Source: Mucilaginibacter sp.
GTDB lineage: Bacteria; Bacteroidota; Bacteroidia; Sphingobacteriales; Sphingobacteriaceae
Reading direction: 5' to 3'
NCBI RefSeq assembly: GCF_028288185.1
Contig: NZ_JAQBOF010000020.1
Span: 1-64,000, forward strand
DNA length: 64,000 nt
Notes under the pieces: generated by a model
Seen by the model: only the letters and a program-made list of their open reading frames with translations
Databases searched by the model: none
Told to the model about the DNA's origin: nothing
Position numbers and translations under genes: made by a program
Shown: piece after piece, positions 36,559 through 46,328 of the stretch
Position numbering within the stretch: position 1 is the first letter of the stretch
Layout: the number at the start of each line of letters is the position of its first letter

Positions 36559-38739
36559 TTGAAACCTTATTCCTTTTTACTTATAGTTTTGTTACTGGCC
36601 GGGCCCAAAGTGTTTGCAATACAGCAGAGCAAAGCCACGGACAGTCTGCGCAAACTGGTTTCATCCGCGCTGAAAAAGAACAGGCAACCTACTGACACAC
36701 TTACCATACACCGCATTAACAAATTGGCGGGCAGTTTTTTCCAGTCGCAGCCCGATAGTACCTTATATTATGGCGAGTTAGCGGTCCGCCTGTCAAAAAA
36801 AATTAACTTTTTATTGGGTATGGCCAATGGTTATGTAAAAATAGCCGGAGTAAATATTTTCAGAGCTAATTATACGGCGGCGGCACAAAATTATAGTACC
36901 GCGCTGCGGCTTTATCAGCAGCTTGATAACAAAAAGGGTATTGCCGATGCCTATACCGGTCTTGGCCGCGTACAGTATTTTTTAGGCAAATACAACAACG
37001 CCTTACAACTGTATAACAAGGCACTACCTTTATATCTTAAAACGCCCGGCGAAACAGATGAAGGCGATTGCTACAACCAAATGGGCAACTCCTATGATAA
37101 CATGAGCAATTTTAGCAAAGCGATTGATTATTATTTAAAATCGCTTATCATCAACATCAAACATAAAGATACCCTTGCAGCTGCCAATAAGTACAGCAAC
37201 ATAGGTGTTATTATGCAGGAGCTGGAGTTGTACCCAAAGGCCCTTAGCTACTACAGCCGCGCCCTTGCGCTTTGGGGAAAACTGGGCGACCAGCAAGGCA
37301 TCGGCACCGGTAATCTAAACATTGGCGACTTGTACATAATCCAGGAAAAATATAAGGAAGCTATGCCTTATACCAATAAGGCGTATGCCATTTTCCGTAA
37401 AATGAATGATACCGAAGGCCTGGGGATGGTGTATTATGATCTGGGGCTGTATAACTACTATACAGGCCGAAAGGACACCGCCATATATTACCTTAACCTG
37501 GCCCTGCAATCGTCCATTAAAAAAAACATGTTGTTTAATACGGCCTATTCCTACCAGGGGCTGGCCAAGGTTTACAACTCCGAAAAAAAGTATGCGCTGG
37601 CCTATAAATACGCCATGGGTGCGCAGGCCGCGGGCCATAAGTTAAACAGCCTGTTGGTATTAACAGACGCTACCCTGCAGGTAAGCACCGCGCTGGCCGG
37701 CCTAAGGCGCTTTGAGGAAGCCTATCATGAGCACCAACAATACTCGGCTTATAAAAGCGACCTGAAGCATAACGAGGCCGTGCATAAAGTAATGTTGATT
37801 AACATGGAGCTTGACTTTGCCAAAAAGCAAAACAAAGTTACCGTCCAACAACATAAAAAAGAGCAGGACTACCAAACACGCCTGGCCCACCAAAATAGCG
37901 AGATCATGATCTCGGCCGGCCTTATTGTGATATTGACCATTGTGGCTTTAATGTATTATACCGGCCAAAGCAAACAGCAGACAATAAATAAACTACTTGA
38001 ACAAAAAAATCAGGAAGTAATACAACAGCAAACCAAACTAAACGAACTAAACACCTTAAAGGACCGCCTGATTGGTGTTTTAGCGCATGACCTGCGCGCA
38101 CCTATAAGCACCCTGCGCGGCCTGTTTAACCTCATGACCGAAGACGGCATAACCCACGAAGAGTTTATGGCCATGACCCCGCGTGTGTACGCCACCCTGG
38201 AGCATACCAGCGACTTTTTAGATACCCTTTTATTCTGGATAAACAGCCAGGTAGACGGCGCCGAAACCAAAACCCAAAACTTTGCACTTGCCAACCTGGT
38301 TAACCGCGAACTGCAACACCTGGACGAAAAGCTGAAACAAAAAGGCATAACCACCCAAACCGACATATCGCCCGAAGTCATAGTACTGGCCGACCCCAAC
38401 CCCGTGCGCATTGTGATACATAACTTTTTAACCAACGCCATTAAGTTTAGCAACCGCGGCGGGGTAATACATATCTCGGCACAGGTACAGGACAGCAGCG
38501 TGGCATTTTGCCTGAAGGACCATGGCATAGGCATGGAAGCCGCCTACCTAACCAACCTGTTTAAAAGACAGGTAACCAGCAACACCGGCACCGAAAACGA
38601 AACCGGCACCGGCATGGGCCTGCTATTTTGCAAAGATCTTATAGAAAAACAACAAGGCACCATCTGGGCCAACAGCACCCCCGGCCAGGGGACAGAACTT
38701 TGCTTTAGCCTGCCGATAGGTAAGCTGGGTGAGGTGTAG
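36559..38739 (+). CDS. TPR sensor histidine kinase (orphan)
   Basis: 726 residues. Begins at TTG: the only upstream in-frame codons before a stop are not start-like, and TTG opens a signal peptide (LKPYSFLLIVLLLAGPKVFA). Residues about 70-410 are TPR repeats (YTGLGRVQYFLGKYNNALQL, YYSRALALWGKLGD), then a coiled coil, one membrane helix (about 450-470), and a kinase core: H-box LIGVLAHDLRAPISTL, N-box VIHNFLTNAIKFS, G-boxes KDHGIGM and GTGMGLLFCKDL. The periplasmic TPR domain probably senses an envelope signal. No response regulator is adjacent. The last two codons and stop lie inside a dispersed repeat. Confidence 0.88.
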   Translation: MKPYSFLLIVLLLAGPKVFAIQQSKATDSLRKLVSSALKKNRQPTDTLTIHRINKLAGSFFQSQPDSTLYYGELAVRLSKKINFLLGMANGYVKIAGVNIFRANYTAAAQNYSTALRLYQQLDNKKGIADAYTGLGRVQYFLGKYNNALQLYNKALPLYLKTPGETDEGDCYNQMGNSYDNMSNFSKAIDYYLKSLIINIKHKDTLAAANKYSNIGVIMQELELYPKALSYYSRALALWGKLGDQQGIGTGNLNIGDLYIIQEKYKEAMPYTNKAYAIFRKMNDTEGLGMVYYDLGLYNYYTGRKDTAIYYLNLALQSSIKKNMLFNTAYSYQGLAKVYNSEKKYALAYKYAMGAQAAGHKLNSLLVLTDATLQVSTALAGLRRFEEAYHEHQQYSAYKSDLKHNEAVHKVMLINMELDFAKKQNKVTVQQHKKEQDYQTRLAHQNSEIMISAGLIVILTIVALMYYTGQSKQQTINKLLEQKNQEVIQQQTKLNELNTLKDRLIGVLAHDLRAPISTLRGLFNLMTEDGITHEEFMAMTPRVYATLEHTSDFLDTLLFWINSQVDGAETKTQNFALANLVNRELQHLDEKLKQKGITTQTDISPEVIVLADPNPVRIVIHNFLTNAIKFSNRGGVIHISAQVQDSSVAFCLKDHGIGMEAAYLTNLFKRQVTSNTGTENETGTGMGLLFCKDLIEKQQGTIWANSTPGQGTELCFSLPIGKLGEV

Positions 38740-38850
38740 GTAATATTAACAAAGCGACAGGAAGCCAGCTAATAACTAGCCAACTAACCATGGCGTTCCG
38801 TCTAAAGCCGGGCCGCTGTACACTTATACGGCTACAGTCCGCCTGTGGCG
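38731..38850. repeat. GAGGTGTAG...GGCGTT element (copy C)
   Basis: Starts at GAGGTGTAG, the last codons of the kinase gene, and continues with AATATTAA, CTAATAACT, ATGGCGTT, CCGCTGTAC and ATACGGCTACAG. The same order of blocks occurs at 43881-44032, and the second half occurs inverted at 47033-47117. Confidence 0.65.
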
Positions 38851-38879
38851 GATCAAATCAAATGTGCAAATAACATAAA

Positions 38880-38910
38880 CAAAAACAGCCGGCTAAGCCG
38901 GCTGTTTTTG
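38880..38910. terminator. Terminator of the susCD pair
   Basis: AAAAACAGCCGGCT-AA-GCCGGCTGTTTTTG, symmetrical, between the convergent kinase and susD genes. Confidence 0.9.
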
Positions 38911-38916
38911 TTTATG

Positions 38917-40521
38917 TTATTTGGGATATCCCGGGTTTTGCGTTAGGGCTGTATTAGTTTTCAGCTCTGTTGACGGTATCGGGTAGATTCTTCTTGTTGG
39001 GTCGGTATTCATCGTCAGCACATCGTTTGGTAACGGATATTCAATTTCAAACTGACCAAACCTAATAAGGTCATTCCGTCGCCAGCCCTCCCATGATAGT
39101 TCGCGGGCGCGCTCGTCTAACAAGCCCGGCAGGTCAATGCTACCGGCTGTTTGCGCACCTGCGCGGGTACGTAATTTGTTAACCAGTGTTAAAGGTGTTT
39201 CTAATACGCCGTTAACGGAAGTTGGCGTAGCGCCGCGCAAAATGGCTTCGGCTTTCATTAAATATATGTCAGCTAACCTAAATACCGGCATATCGTTCCC
39301 ATTTAAACGGTTAGCTGTTGTTATAGTAGGATCGGGATAATATTTTATAGAACGGATGCCGGTTGCCTGGCTGGCCTGAGTGTTACCCAAATCCATCGGT
39401 TTTGGTGGTACCAATGTCAACGTTGCGGTTATAACAATTTGGTTTGTAGTATTGGGGTAATAAGCCGGCTGGGTGGTAAAACCACCCGATCCATCCGGTA
39501 CATACTGCGGGCCAACCAACCAGGTTTTGGTACGGAAGTCATTAGGTATATTAAAGCGGTTATAAAACTCGGGGGTAGTGCTCATAGCTATACTCAGGTT
39601 TGGAGTCGCAAGGCCGTAAGCCAGGTAAAGAGCCGGGTAAAATCCAAAACGGGTAAATTGGTTGGTACCTATTTGCTGATCGTAAGGAACGGCAAATATG
39701 GTCTCGTTTATTTGCGGGCCGTTATTGGGTAAAAATATATCGCGATACTTAGCATCTAAACTATAATTACTGTTTTTCTCTACACTATCAGCCATGGCAA
39801 CCACTTCATTGCTACGGTCGGCACCGCCAGTATAAACCTGATTATTTAAATACAGTTTAGCCAGTAATGCAAATGCCATTTCCCTTGTAGGGCGGCCATA
39901 TTGCAGCGTATTAGTTACCGTGCTGCTTGATTTCCTGGGCAGGATAGGGTATATCGCTTTCAGCTCGGTTTCTATAAAGGCGGCTACTTTAGCCCTTTGT
40001 TCGGTAGCAGGCAGGCCGTTTACCGGGAAGGTTGTAATGATAGGCACGTTACCATACAAATCCATCATAAAGAAATAATATAACGCGCGCATGGCCCTTA
40101 TCTCGGCAGCGTAAGCTGTCTTAACCGACTCGGGCGAGGGGGCCGAATTAACGAGTGTTAACAAACGGTTACAGGTATTAATACCGCTAAAACCCCATTG
40201 CCAAACGCCTATAACGTTAGGGTGATCAAATGTCCAGGTATGGTAATGCAGCTGACGGTATTGGCCACCATCATCATAGTTACCATCGCGCGCCGGTATA
40301 ATGGCCTCGTCGGTTGATAATTCCTGCATGCGCCAGTAAGGCACACCGTAGTTAGACGAAAGGTTGGAGTACATGGTACCCAGCAAAGCTGTATAATCAG
40401 CCGTGGTTTTTGGAAAGTTAGCTTGTACATACTGTGATTCTACAGGCACATCTAACTTGGTGCATGAGCCTATGGTGGCTAAAGCTGCACATCCCGCTAA
40501 AAATGAATATATCTTTTTCAT
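38917..40521 (-). CDS. SusD/RagB family nutrient-binding lipoprotein
   Basis: 534 residues. Lipoprotein signal MKKIYSFLAGCAALATIGSC with a lipobox Cys at about residue 20. SusD-type TPR core: YGVPYWRMQELSTDEAIIPA, IRAMRALYYFFMMDLYGNVP, and the C-terminal WRRNDLIRFGQFE with YPIPSTELKTN. It sits on the cell surface as the lid of the SusC transporter encoded 24 bp upstream. No glycoside hydrolase or sigma/anti-sigma pair adjoins, so the nutrient cannot be inferred. Confidence 0.95.
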   Translation of the reverse strand: MKKIYSFLAGCAALATIGSCTKLDVPVESQYVQANFPKTTADYTALLGTMYSNLSSNYGVPYWRMQELSTDEAIIPARDGNYDDGGQYRQLHYHTWTFDHPNVIGVWQWGFSGINTCNRLLTLVNSAPSPESVKTAYAAEIRAMRALYYFFMMDLYGNVPIITTFPVNGLPATEQRAKVAAFIETELKAIYPILPRKSSSTVTNTLQYGRPTREMAFALLAKLYLNNQVYTGGADRSNEVVAMADSVEKNSNYSLDAKYRDIFLPNNGPQINETIFAVPYDQQIGTNQFTRFGFYPALYLAYGLATPNLSIAMSTTPEFYNRFNIPNDFRTKTWLVGPQYVPDGSGGFTTQPAYYPNTTNQIVITATLTLVPPKPMDLGNTQASQATGIRSIKYYPDPTITTANRLNGNDMPVFRLADIYLMKAEAILRGATPTSVNGVLETPLTLVNKLRTRAGAQTAGSIDLPGLLDERARELSWEGWRRNDLIRFGQFEIEYPLPNDVLTMNTDPTRRIYPIPSTELKTNTALTQNPGYPK

Positions 40522-40545
40522 ATTGTTTTTATGTCTTTGATTAAA

Positions 40546-43509
40546 TTAGAATGACGCGTTTAGGCCAAATAAAAATGTACGTGTTTTCGGATAAAAGTTA
40601 TTGTTATCAATACCCGGTGTTAAACCGCCTATATTAACTTCAGGGTCAACACCGCGGTACTTAGTTATCACAAATAAATTATCGCCTGTTACGTACAACC
40701 TGATAGCTTTAAAAGCACCTGTTTGGGTTTTAATAGTGTAACCCAATGTAGCATTATCTAAGCGCAGGTACGAGCCGCTCTCCAGGAAACGGTCAGATAT
40801 CAAATATCCGTTCACATCTGTAAATGCTTCATTCAGCGTAAAGGTTGGGATGTTTTGCAGTTTAGAATCTGTAGGGTTATTTAAGTTAGCCAATGTTGCG
40901 TTCAATATTTTGTTGCCCGTTACTGCACGTACCAGGAAGTTCAGGTCGAAATTCTTGTAATTGAACGTGTTGCTCCAGCCATATATCATTTTTGGCTGGG
41001 CGTTACCTGCAATACGCTGATCTGTGGTTAATGGTTGCGTAGGTATAGTAGCACCGGCTGCATTTTGATAAGTACTTATACCTGCAGCATTTTTACCCAT
41101 GTAATGGTATAAGTAAAATGTACCAATAGGCTGGCCGGGTTGTACTATCTGGCTAAAGTTACCAGACTGGCCCTTGCCGCCTAATTGCGCGGTGTAAAAC
41201 GCAGGCAGGTTATAAATATCTTTCGATAAGCTTTCTACCACGTTTGTGTTATGCGATACGTTGAAAGAGGTTTTCCAGTTAAAATCGCCCGATCTTACAG
41301 CAACAGCAGTTACACTAAACTCGACACCCGAGTTTTTGATATTACCCGCGTTTGCCGTAAAGTATGGAAGGAAGTACTGGGTTAATGATACGGGGTACTG
41401 GTTATAGATTAGGTTACTGGTACGTTTGTCATAATAATCAAATGAACCCGTAACGCGATTTTGGAACAAGCCAAAATCCAGACCAATATTAAGTGTTCCG
41501 GTAGTTTCCCACTTTAAATCAGGGTTAGGATTTGATATCGGGCCAATAGCATTTAAAACATTGCCGTTATACAAAAACTTAGTGTTAGCACTGCCATAAA
41601 CTAATAAAGGCGTAAACGGGTCAAAACCCAGGCTGTTACCTGACACACCGTAACCGACTCTTAATTTTAAATCGCTTATGGCAGGTAGTTTTTGCATAAA
41701 GTCTTCGCTGATAATTCTCCAGCCTGCTGATACCGCCGGGAACCAACCGTGACGTACATTCAAACCAAAACCTGAAGAACCATCTTCTCTTAAGGAGGCC
41801 TGTAATAAATACCTATCATTAAACTGGTATTGTGCACGGCCATAAAAAGATATCAGCCTTAAGGTTGATATAGGCTTTAGCGGATCAAACACAATTTGCG
41901 ATAATTGGCTCGGGTTTGAAAGCGACAGGTTATTATACGTTACCTCATCGTTTGAAAAACCCTGCGTTTGCACGCCAAAACCATCGTTATTGCGGTTTTG
42001 CTGGTATGAATAGCCCGCTAATAATTGTAACGAGTGTTTACCAAAGGTCTTATCGTAATTAAAATACGATTCAATGATATTGTTAGTGTTTATGTACGAC
42101 TGACGCTTAGCAACACCATTTAAACCTATAGCCAGGCCAGACATGCTGTTCTGATAGCTATTATAGTCATTCTGGTCGCGCTGTATAGATCCGCTGAAGG
42201 TAAACCTCAACCCGTCAATTATATCTACCTGGGCAATACCGTTTATCAACGTTTTATTATCATTGGTTTTAATAGTGTTGTTATTTAATAAAGATAGCGG
42301 GTTTAAAGTACCGCTGCCTGTACGCTGGTAGTTTTCTTTGTAGCTGCCATCCGGATTGTAAGGGCTAACCGTTGGCAAATAAAACAACATGCCCGGCAAT
42401 ACATTGCCCTGGAAAATGTCATTTACATCAGAGTTGGTGTTGGTAACATTTAACCCCAGCTTTAAACGGTCATTAAAAAACCGTTGGTTAATGTAGCCCC
42501 TGTAAATGGTACGCTGTAATGAGGTACGTTTAAGTACACCATCATTTTTAAAATAGTTTACGCTTGCGCCATAATCAGAGTTTTTGCCGGCACCACCATA
42601 GCTGATGTTATGGTTTTGCGAGTAACCGATACGCTCTACCAAACTTTGCCAATCGGTGTTTGATCCATCATCATCAAGCGGGTTTTTAAGGGCGGGTACA
42701 TTATTACTTGCCAGGTATTGGCGCAACTGGTCGCCGGTTAACATATTTATTTTTTTGGATACACTTTGTATACCTGCATACCCGCTGTATGATAGGCGTG
42801 TTTGGCCGGTTTTAGCTTTTTTGGTAGTGATCATTATTACTCCGTTCGCCGCGCGCGAACCGTAGATGGCTGTCGAGGCCGCATCCTTTAACACATCAAT
42901 ACTTTCAATGTCTGACGGTGCTACTACATCAATAGCCGCACCGGGCACCCCATCTATGACATAAAAAGGGTCCTGCGCACCGCCTTCGCGGAAAGTTGAC
43001 GCACCCCTTAAAATAACAGTGGGCTGTTTATTCGGATCATCACTCCGGGTAATGTTTAAGCCGGCTACTTTACCCTGCAATAACTCTGCCGGGGTAGTGG
43101 TTACACCCATATTAAACTCTTCGGCTTTTAAGGTGGATATGGACCCTGTTACATCTTTTTTGCTTGACGTACCATAACCAATAACTACAACATCTTTAAG
43201 CTGTTTAGCATCAGGCACAAGGCTAACATTTAGGATGCTTACGCCATTGGTTTCCATGTCTTTTGCCAGGTAACCAACAAAGCTAAACCGTAACGTAACA
43301 TTACCGTTTACTTTAATGGTGTAGTTACCATTAGCATCGGTCATTACCCCCGTGTTGGTACCTGCAATTATTACAGAAACGCCGGGGAGCGGTTCATTCT
43401 TTTCGTCTTTTACGTTGCCGGTAATTGTTCGGCCAGGTTGCTGGGCAAGCGCAGCTACGCTTAACATTAAACAGCAAACTATTAATAATCGCTGGTAAAT
43501 TTGTCTCAT
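40546..43509 (-). CDS. SusC/RagA family TonB-dependent transporter
   Basis: 987 residues. Signal peptide MRQIYQRLLIVCCLMLSVAALA, a CarboxypepD_reg-like N-terminal domain (RTITGNVKDEKNEPLPGVSV), a plug domain (VVIGYGTSSKKDVTGSIS, DPFYVIDGVPGA, RAANGVIMITTKK), then the 22-strand barrel ending in Phe (RTFLFGLNASF). Imports a ligand captured by the SusD partner, energised by TonB. First gene of the pair; about 370 bp upstream contain no gene. A GTGCTTTG on the minus strand near 43565 may be its -7 box. Confidence 0.96.
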   Translation of the reverse strand: MRQIYQRLLIVCCLMLSVAALAQQPGRTITGNVKDEKNEPLPGVSVIIAGTNTGVMTDANGNYTIKVNGNVTLRFSFVGYLAKDMETNGVSILNVSLVPDAKQLKDVVVIGYGTSSKKDVTGSISTLKAEEFNMGVTTTPAELLQGKVAGLNITRSDDPNKQPTVILRGASTFREGGAQDPFYVIDGVPGAAIDVVAPSDIESIDVLKDAASTAIYGSRAANGVIMITTKKAKTGQTRLSYSGYAGIQSVSKKINMLTGDQLRQYLASNNVPALKNPLDDDGSNTDWQSLVERIGYSQNHNISYGGAGKNSDYGASVNYFKNDGVLKRTSLQRTIYRGYINQRFFNDRLKLGLNVTNTNSDVNDIFQGNVLPGMLFYLPTVSPYNPDGSYKENYQRTGSGTLNPLSLLNNNTIKTNDNKTLINGIAQVDIIDGLRFTFSGSIQRDQNDYNSYQNSMSGLAIGLNGVAKRQSYINTNNIIESYFNYDKTFGKHSLQLLAGYSYQQNRNNDGFGVQTQGFSNDEVTYNNLSLSNPSQLSQIVFDPLKPISTLRLISFYGRAQYQFNDRYLLQASLREDGSSGFGLNVRHGWFPAVSAGWRIISEDFMQKLPAISDLKLRVGYGVSGNSLGFDPFTPLLVYGSANTKFLYNGNVLNAIGPISNPNPDLKWETTGTLNIGLDFGLFQNRVTGSFDYYDKRTSNLIYNQYPVSLTQYFLPYFTANAGNIKNSGVEFSVTAVAVRSGDFNWKTSFNVSHNTNVVESLSKDIYNLPAFYTAQLGGKGQSGNFSQIVQPGQPIGTFYLYHYMGKNAAGISTYQNAAGATIPTQPLTTDQRIAGNAQPKMIYGWSNTFNYKNFDLNFLVRAVTGNKILNATLANLNNPTDSKLQNIPTFTLNEAFTDVNGYLISDRFLESGSYLRLDNATLGYTIKTQTGAFKAIRLYVTGDNLFVITKYRGVDPEVNIGGLTPGIDNNNFYPKTRTFLFGLNASF

Positions 43510-43880
43510 AGTGGTTAAAGATTGGGGTTATTGTAAATTAATTAAACATATTTAAATTTTAGGCAAAGCACGGGTTATACTGTTATTTCAAGATCAATTA
43601 AGTATTAGCTTTAAATAAATTTTTAGATTAAACTAATGCTATATTATGTTTAAAAACAGCACAGAATTAATCTTGATTTAACATTGGTTAACATGTTTTA
43701 CGATAGCTTTAGGTTTAAAAGTTATTCGAAGGTAACAACTTTGTTATTAACTTGTTTAATTTTTTTCACGTGCAAACCAACTTTTTTATCAAAAAGTTTG
43801 CTTTATAGCTCGTTGCGTTATTGTTATTTATCGCTTTAGCGAAGGGCATAAAGCTCACGCTACCGATAGGGACGTGGGAG
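43510..43880. other. Gap upstream of susC, no gene
   Basis: AT-rich leader of the susC gene followed, from about 43797, by a GC-richer palindromic stretch (TATCGCTTTAGCGA, GCGTTATTGTTATTTATCGC) that leads into the repeat at 43881. No reading frame of substance. Confidence 0.5.
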
Positions 43881-44032
43881 GAGGTGTAGTAAATATTAAA
43901 GCGATAATAAACCAACTGCCAACTAATAACTGCCAACTGAACAATGGCGTTGCCTTACAGGCCGCGCTGTACGCTCATACGGCAACAGGCCTTAGGCGCA
44001 AATAGGCCGGTATCCGCCGCCATCGCTAACGC
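43881..44032 (+). repeat. GAGGTGTAG...GGCGTT element (copy A)
   Basis: Full copy: GAGGTGTAG, AATATTAA, ACTAATAACTGCCAACTGA, then core 43946-44032 from GGCGTTGCC through CGCGCTGTACGCTCATACGG and ACAGGCCTTAGGCGC to CATCGCTAACGC. The core is repeated inverted at 47033-47117 on the other side of the MazG / GIY-YIG-DUF2075-S24 genes. Confidence 0.8.
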
Positions 44033-44067
44033 AAATTTGCTAAAATACCGCATCCCTCACCCACCCG

Positions 44068-44098
44068 TCTTTGCGAGGAACGAAGCAATCTCTGCACA
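44068..44098. repeat. Partial GTCATTGCGAGC-type repeat
   Basis: TTTGCGAGGAACGAAGCAAT then CTCTGCA: one arm only of the palindrome seen complete at 19238, 31380 and 53323. Confidence 0.6.
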
Positions 44099-44135
44099 TG
44101 CAAATCAATTGAAGCTTGTTGTCTGAAATATAAGT

Positions 44136-46328
44136 TTATAATACACATTCAAAAAGTCCTATTACTTGCAAGTACGCAAGCTCATCTTCGGATATAACTA
44201 TATCTTCATATTCGGGGTTATAGGAACGGGGTTTTAATATAATTGATTCATGGTTCCATTGGTCTCCATCAACTTTTTTTGTACTTATATATTCTTTAAC
44301 TGTATAGCTTGAACCAAAATCAGGATCTTGTATACTTGTAGACCCAACTAAAACAATTTTACCATTTCTGGAGCCTCCATTATCTTTTCTAAACAAACAA
44401 AGAGAACCGTTTGGAATTATTTTATTCATTGACTCACCAACTACAGTACAAGCAAATAAATCCTCTGACGGTTTAAATCTTGCAGGCTGTTTTATCCAAT
44501 CTCTATCTTCTACCGGTACATTTTGTAATTCGCTAAAATTACCCGCGGCAGCTTTTAGATTGTAAATCGGAATTGAGTTAACATGAGGTATTACATCTTC
44601 ATGATTCAGATATTTAATAGTTTTGGTCGTGCTGCTTTTTTCAATATGACTAGCAAAATACTCTCTCAAATTTTTATCACAGACATATACATAAGTACCT
44701 TTAATACCCCTTAGCATTATTGTTTTATAGATATTTATTATAAAGTCTTTTAACTGAGAAGGATCGCTTATTGACTGTTTGCCGTTTTTATCAAAGTAGT
44801 TATCCTTTAAGATCACTATTTCGTTTTTCACTTTGTCATATGTGATCTCATTGCCCAGTATTATACCTGTATAATTCAAATCATAACCTTGTGTTGTATG
44901 AATACATCCAACCTCATCTAAAGCATTATCCGAATTTATAAAGTCATCCGAAACGCTATTCCATTGTAGCTTAGAGTTTTCAATTTGGATATCATAAACA
45001 CTTTTATCATTTTTCGAGATCCAGGGCCAGGAATAACCCGCTATTAATCTTGACAAGCCACTTTCCGCATCCCTAAGCCTGATTTCATTGATCATCGCCA
45101 CAATTGAGTCAAATAGAACAAATTCATATTCTTTTGATTGGTATATCTTTTGAGAAACCGGTAGCTTACAATTTAATAGATTACTGATATAGTCAACATA
45201 TCCATTACCACCTTTCACCCTGAATTGAGATTTCAGAAATTCAACTTTAGTTAATGGCGATAATTTTAGTTTATCAAAATCTTCTTTTTTTACATCAGAA
45301 GGTTTAATAGATTGATTTTCATCATAGAACAGGATCGTCTTATTTGATTGTTTAACAACCCAATCTAATTCACTGCAATTATCTTTATCCAATCCAAGCT
45401 TTTGGCAGACAACATCAAATGCATGGAAGTACGTTCCCAAATTTATCCTTCTTCTTAATCTATGTGACTCATCAACCATCACAATATCGAATTGATTTTT
45501 CACCAACTCTGCTGGGCCTATCACCATTCCTGCGTTTAGGCCCTTTATGTTCTTGAATACCTTTTTTAAAGTATTTCTAAAGGAAGACATTGGTACAACC
45601 AATGCCATTGTAGGGTTTGGGTATTTTGCTTTTAAAGCTAGAATTGTTTGAATAAATTCAGTTTCATCGTCGCCAAATTCTTTGAAATTAAAGTCATCAT
45701 TATTTGATTTGAATAATTTGAATAAGAATACAGCCAGGATCGTTTTGCCTGTTCCCGCACCACCATTAACTATGACGTTTTTAATAGCAGGATCAAGTAA
45801 ACTTTTGAGAATTATCATTAGCCCATCGCGTTGTTCGATGGTCAAGCTTTTATATGGCGAGTATTTAAATAGATCTGAATTATCTATATGTTCAATAGAG
45901 TGTTTAGCTATCCCTTCGGATGTTAATTTATCCCAAATCGATTTAAAAATATCCCAATAGACTTCTTTCTTTTGGTAATAGTTGTGGTTAGCCAAACCTA
46001 TATTTCCGTTCATCAATTTATATTGACCATCGCCGGAAATATATTTTATCAAATTTGATTCAATATCTAGTGTGGCAGATTTATTGAACTTTTCGCTAGA
46101 AATTAAATGAACAGTAGATAATGTGCTTTTGGAATTGCTTTTTAGGTGTGCGCTCATTCTGGCATATGTATCTGTCGTTTCGCCAACATATGCTTCCTTT
46201 ATAGCGCCATCACTTAAAATATATACAATTGGCCATAAGTCTTTTGCATGATGAGAATTTTGGAAATCATTAAACAAGTTGGAGTTAAAATCATACCTTC
46301 TTATTTCAAAGGGATTAGTTAATATCAT
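44136..46328 (-). CDS. GIY-YIG nuclease / DUF2075 ATPase / S24 protease fusion
   Basis: 730 residues, three domains. (1) GIY-YIG nuclease, about 30-110: IVYIL (34-38), YVGET (47-51), Arg57, Glu90, Asn107, a complete catalytic set. (2) DUF2075 helicase-like ATPase, about 160-570: Walker A GGAGTGKT (189-196), Walker B VMVDESH (283-289), then LFYDENQ, SQFRVKG, HTTQGYDLNYTG, MLRGIKGTYVYV. (3) LexA/UmuD-like S24 peptidase, about 584-730: cleavage-like AAAG (593-596), Ser633 in VVGESM, Lys678 in YTVKEY. AT-rich. The MazG-like gene upstream overlaps by 4 bp. GIY-YIG/DUF2075 proteins occur in defence contexts; the S24 tail suggests self-cleavage on damage. Role inferred. Confidence 0.85.
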   Translation of the reverse strand: MILTNPFEIRRYDFNSNLFNDFQNSHHAKDLWPIVYILSDGAIKEAYVGETTDTYARMSAHLKSNSKSTLSTVHLISSEKFNKSATLDIESNLIKYISGDGQYKLMNGNIGLANHNYYQKKEVYWDIFKSIWDKLTSEGIAKHSIEHIDNSDLFKYSPYKSLTIEQRDGLMIILKSLLDPAIKNVIVNGGAGTGKTILAVFLFKLFKSNNDDFNFKEFGDDETEFIQTILALKAKYPNPTMALVVPMSSFRNTLKKVFKNIKGLNAGMVIGPAELVKNQFDIVMVDESHRLRRRINLGTYFHAFDVVCQKLGLDKDNCSELDWVVKQSNKTILFYDENQSIKPSDVKKEDFDKLKLSPLTKVEFLKSQFRVKGGNGYVDYISNLLNCKLPVSQKIYQSKEYEFVLFDSIVAMINEIRLRDAESGLSRLIAGYSWPWISKNDKSVYDIQIENSKLQWNSVSDDFINSDNALDEVGCIHTTQGYDLNYTGIILGNEITYDKVKNEIVILKDNYFDKNGKQSISDPSQLKDFIINIYKTIMLRGIKGTYVYVCDKNLREYFASHIEKSSTTKTIKYLNHEDVIPHVNSIPIYNLKAAAGNFSELQNVPVEDRDWIKQPARFKPSEDLFACTVVGESMNKIIPNGSLCLFRKDNGGSRNGKIVLVGSTSIQDPDFGSSYTVKEYISTKKVDGDQWNHESIILKPRSYNPEYEDIVISEDELAYLQVIGLFECVL

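Noticed and set aside
38010..38534. 174-codon frame opposite to the kinase core
   Set aside because: Antisense to the H-box to G-box region whose motifs are intact on the other strand.
36559..43509. A polysaccharide utilisation locus made of the TPR kinase and susCD
   Set aside because: No glycan-degrading enzyme or specific regulator is adjacent and the kinase is convergent with susCD, so a shared function is not supported.
43944..44126. 60-codon frame similar in part to another at 47006-47191 (shared RCTLIR-QALGA and SA-IANA)
   Set aside because: The similarity comes from both frames crossing copies of the same repeat. The one length difference is a multiple of three, but flanks are unrelated and no start or family supports a protein.
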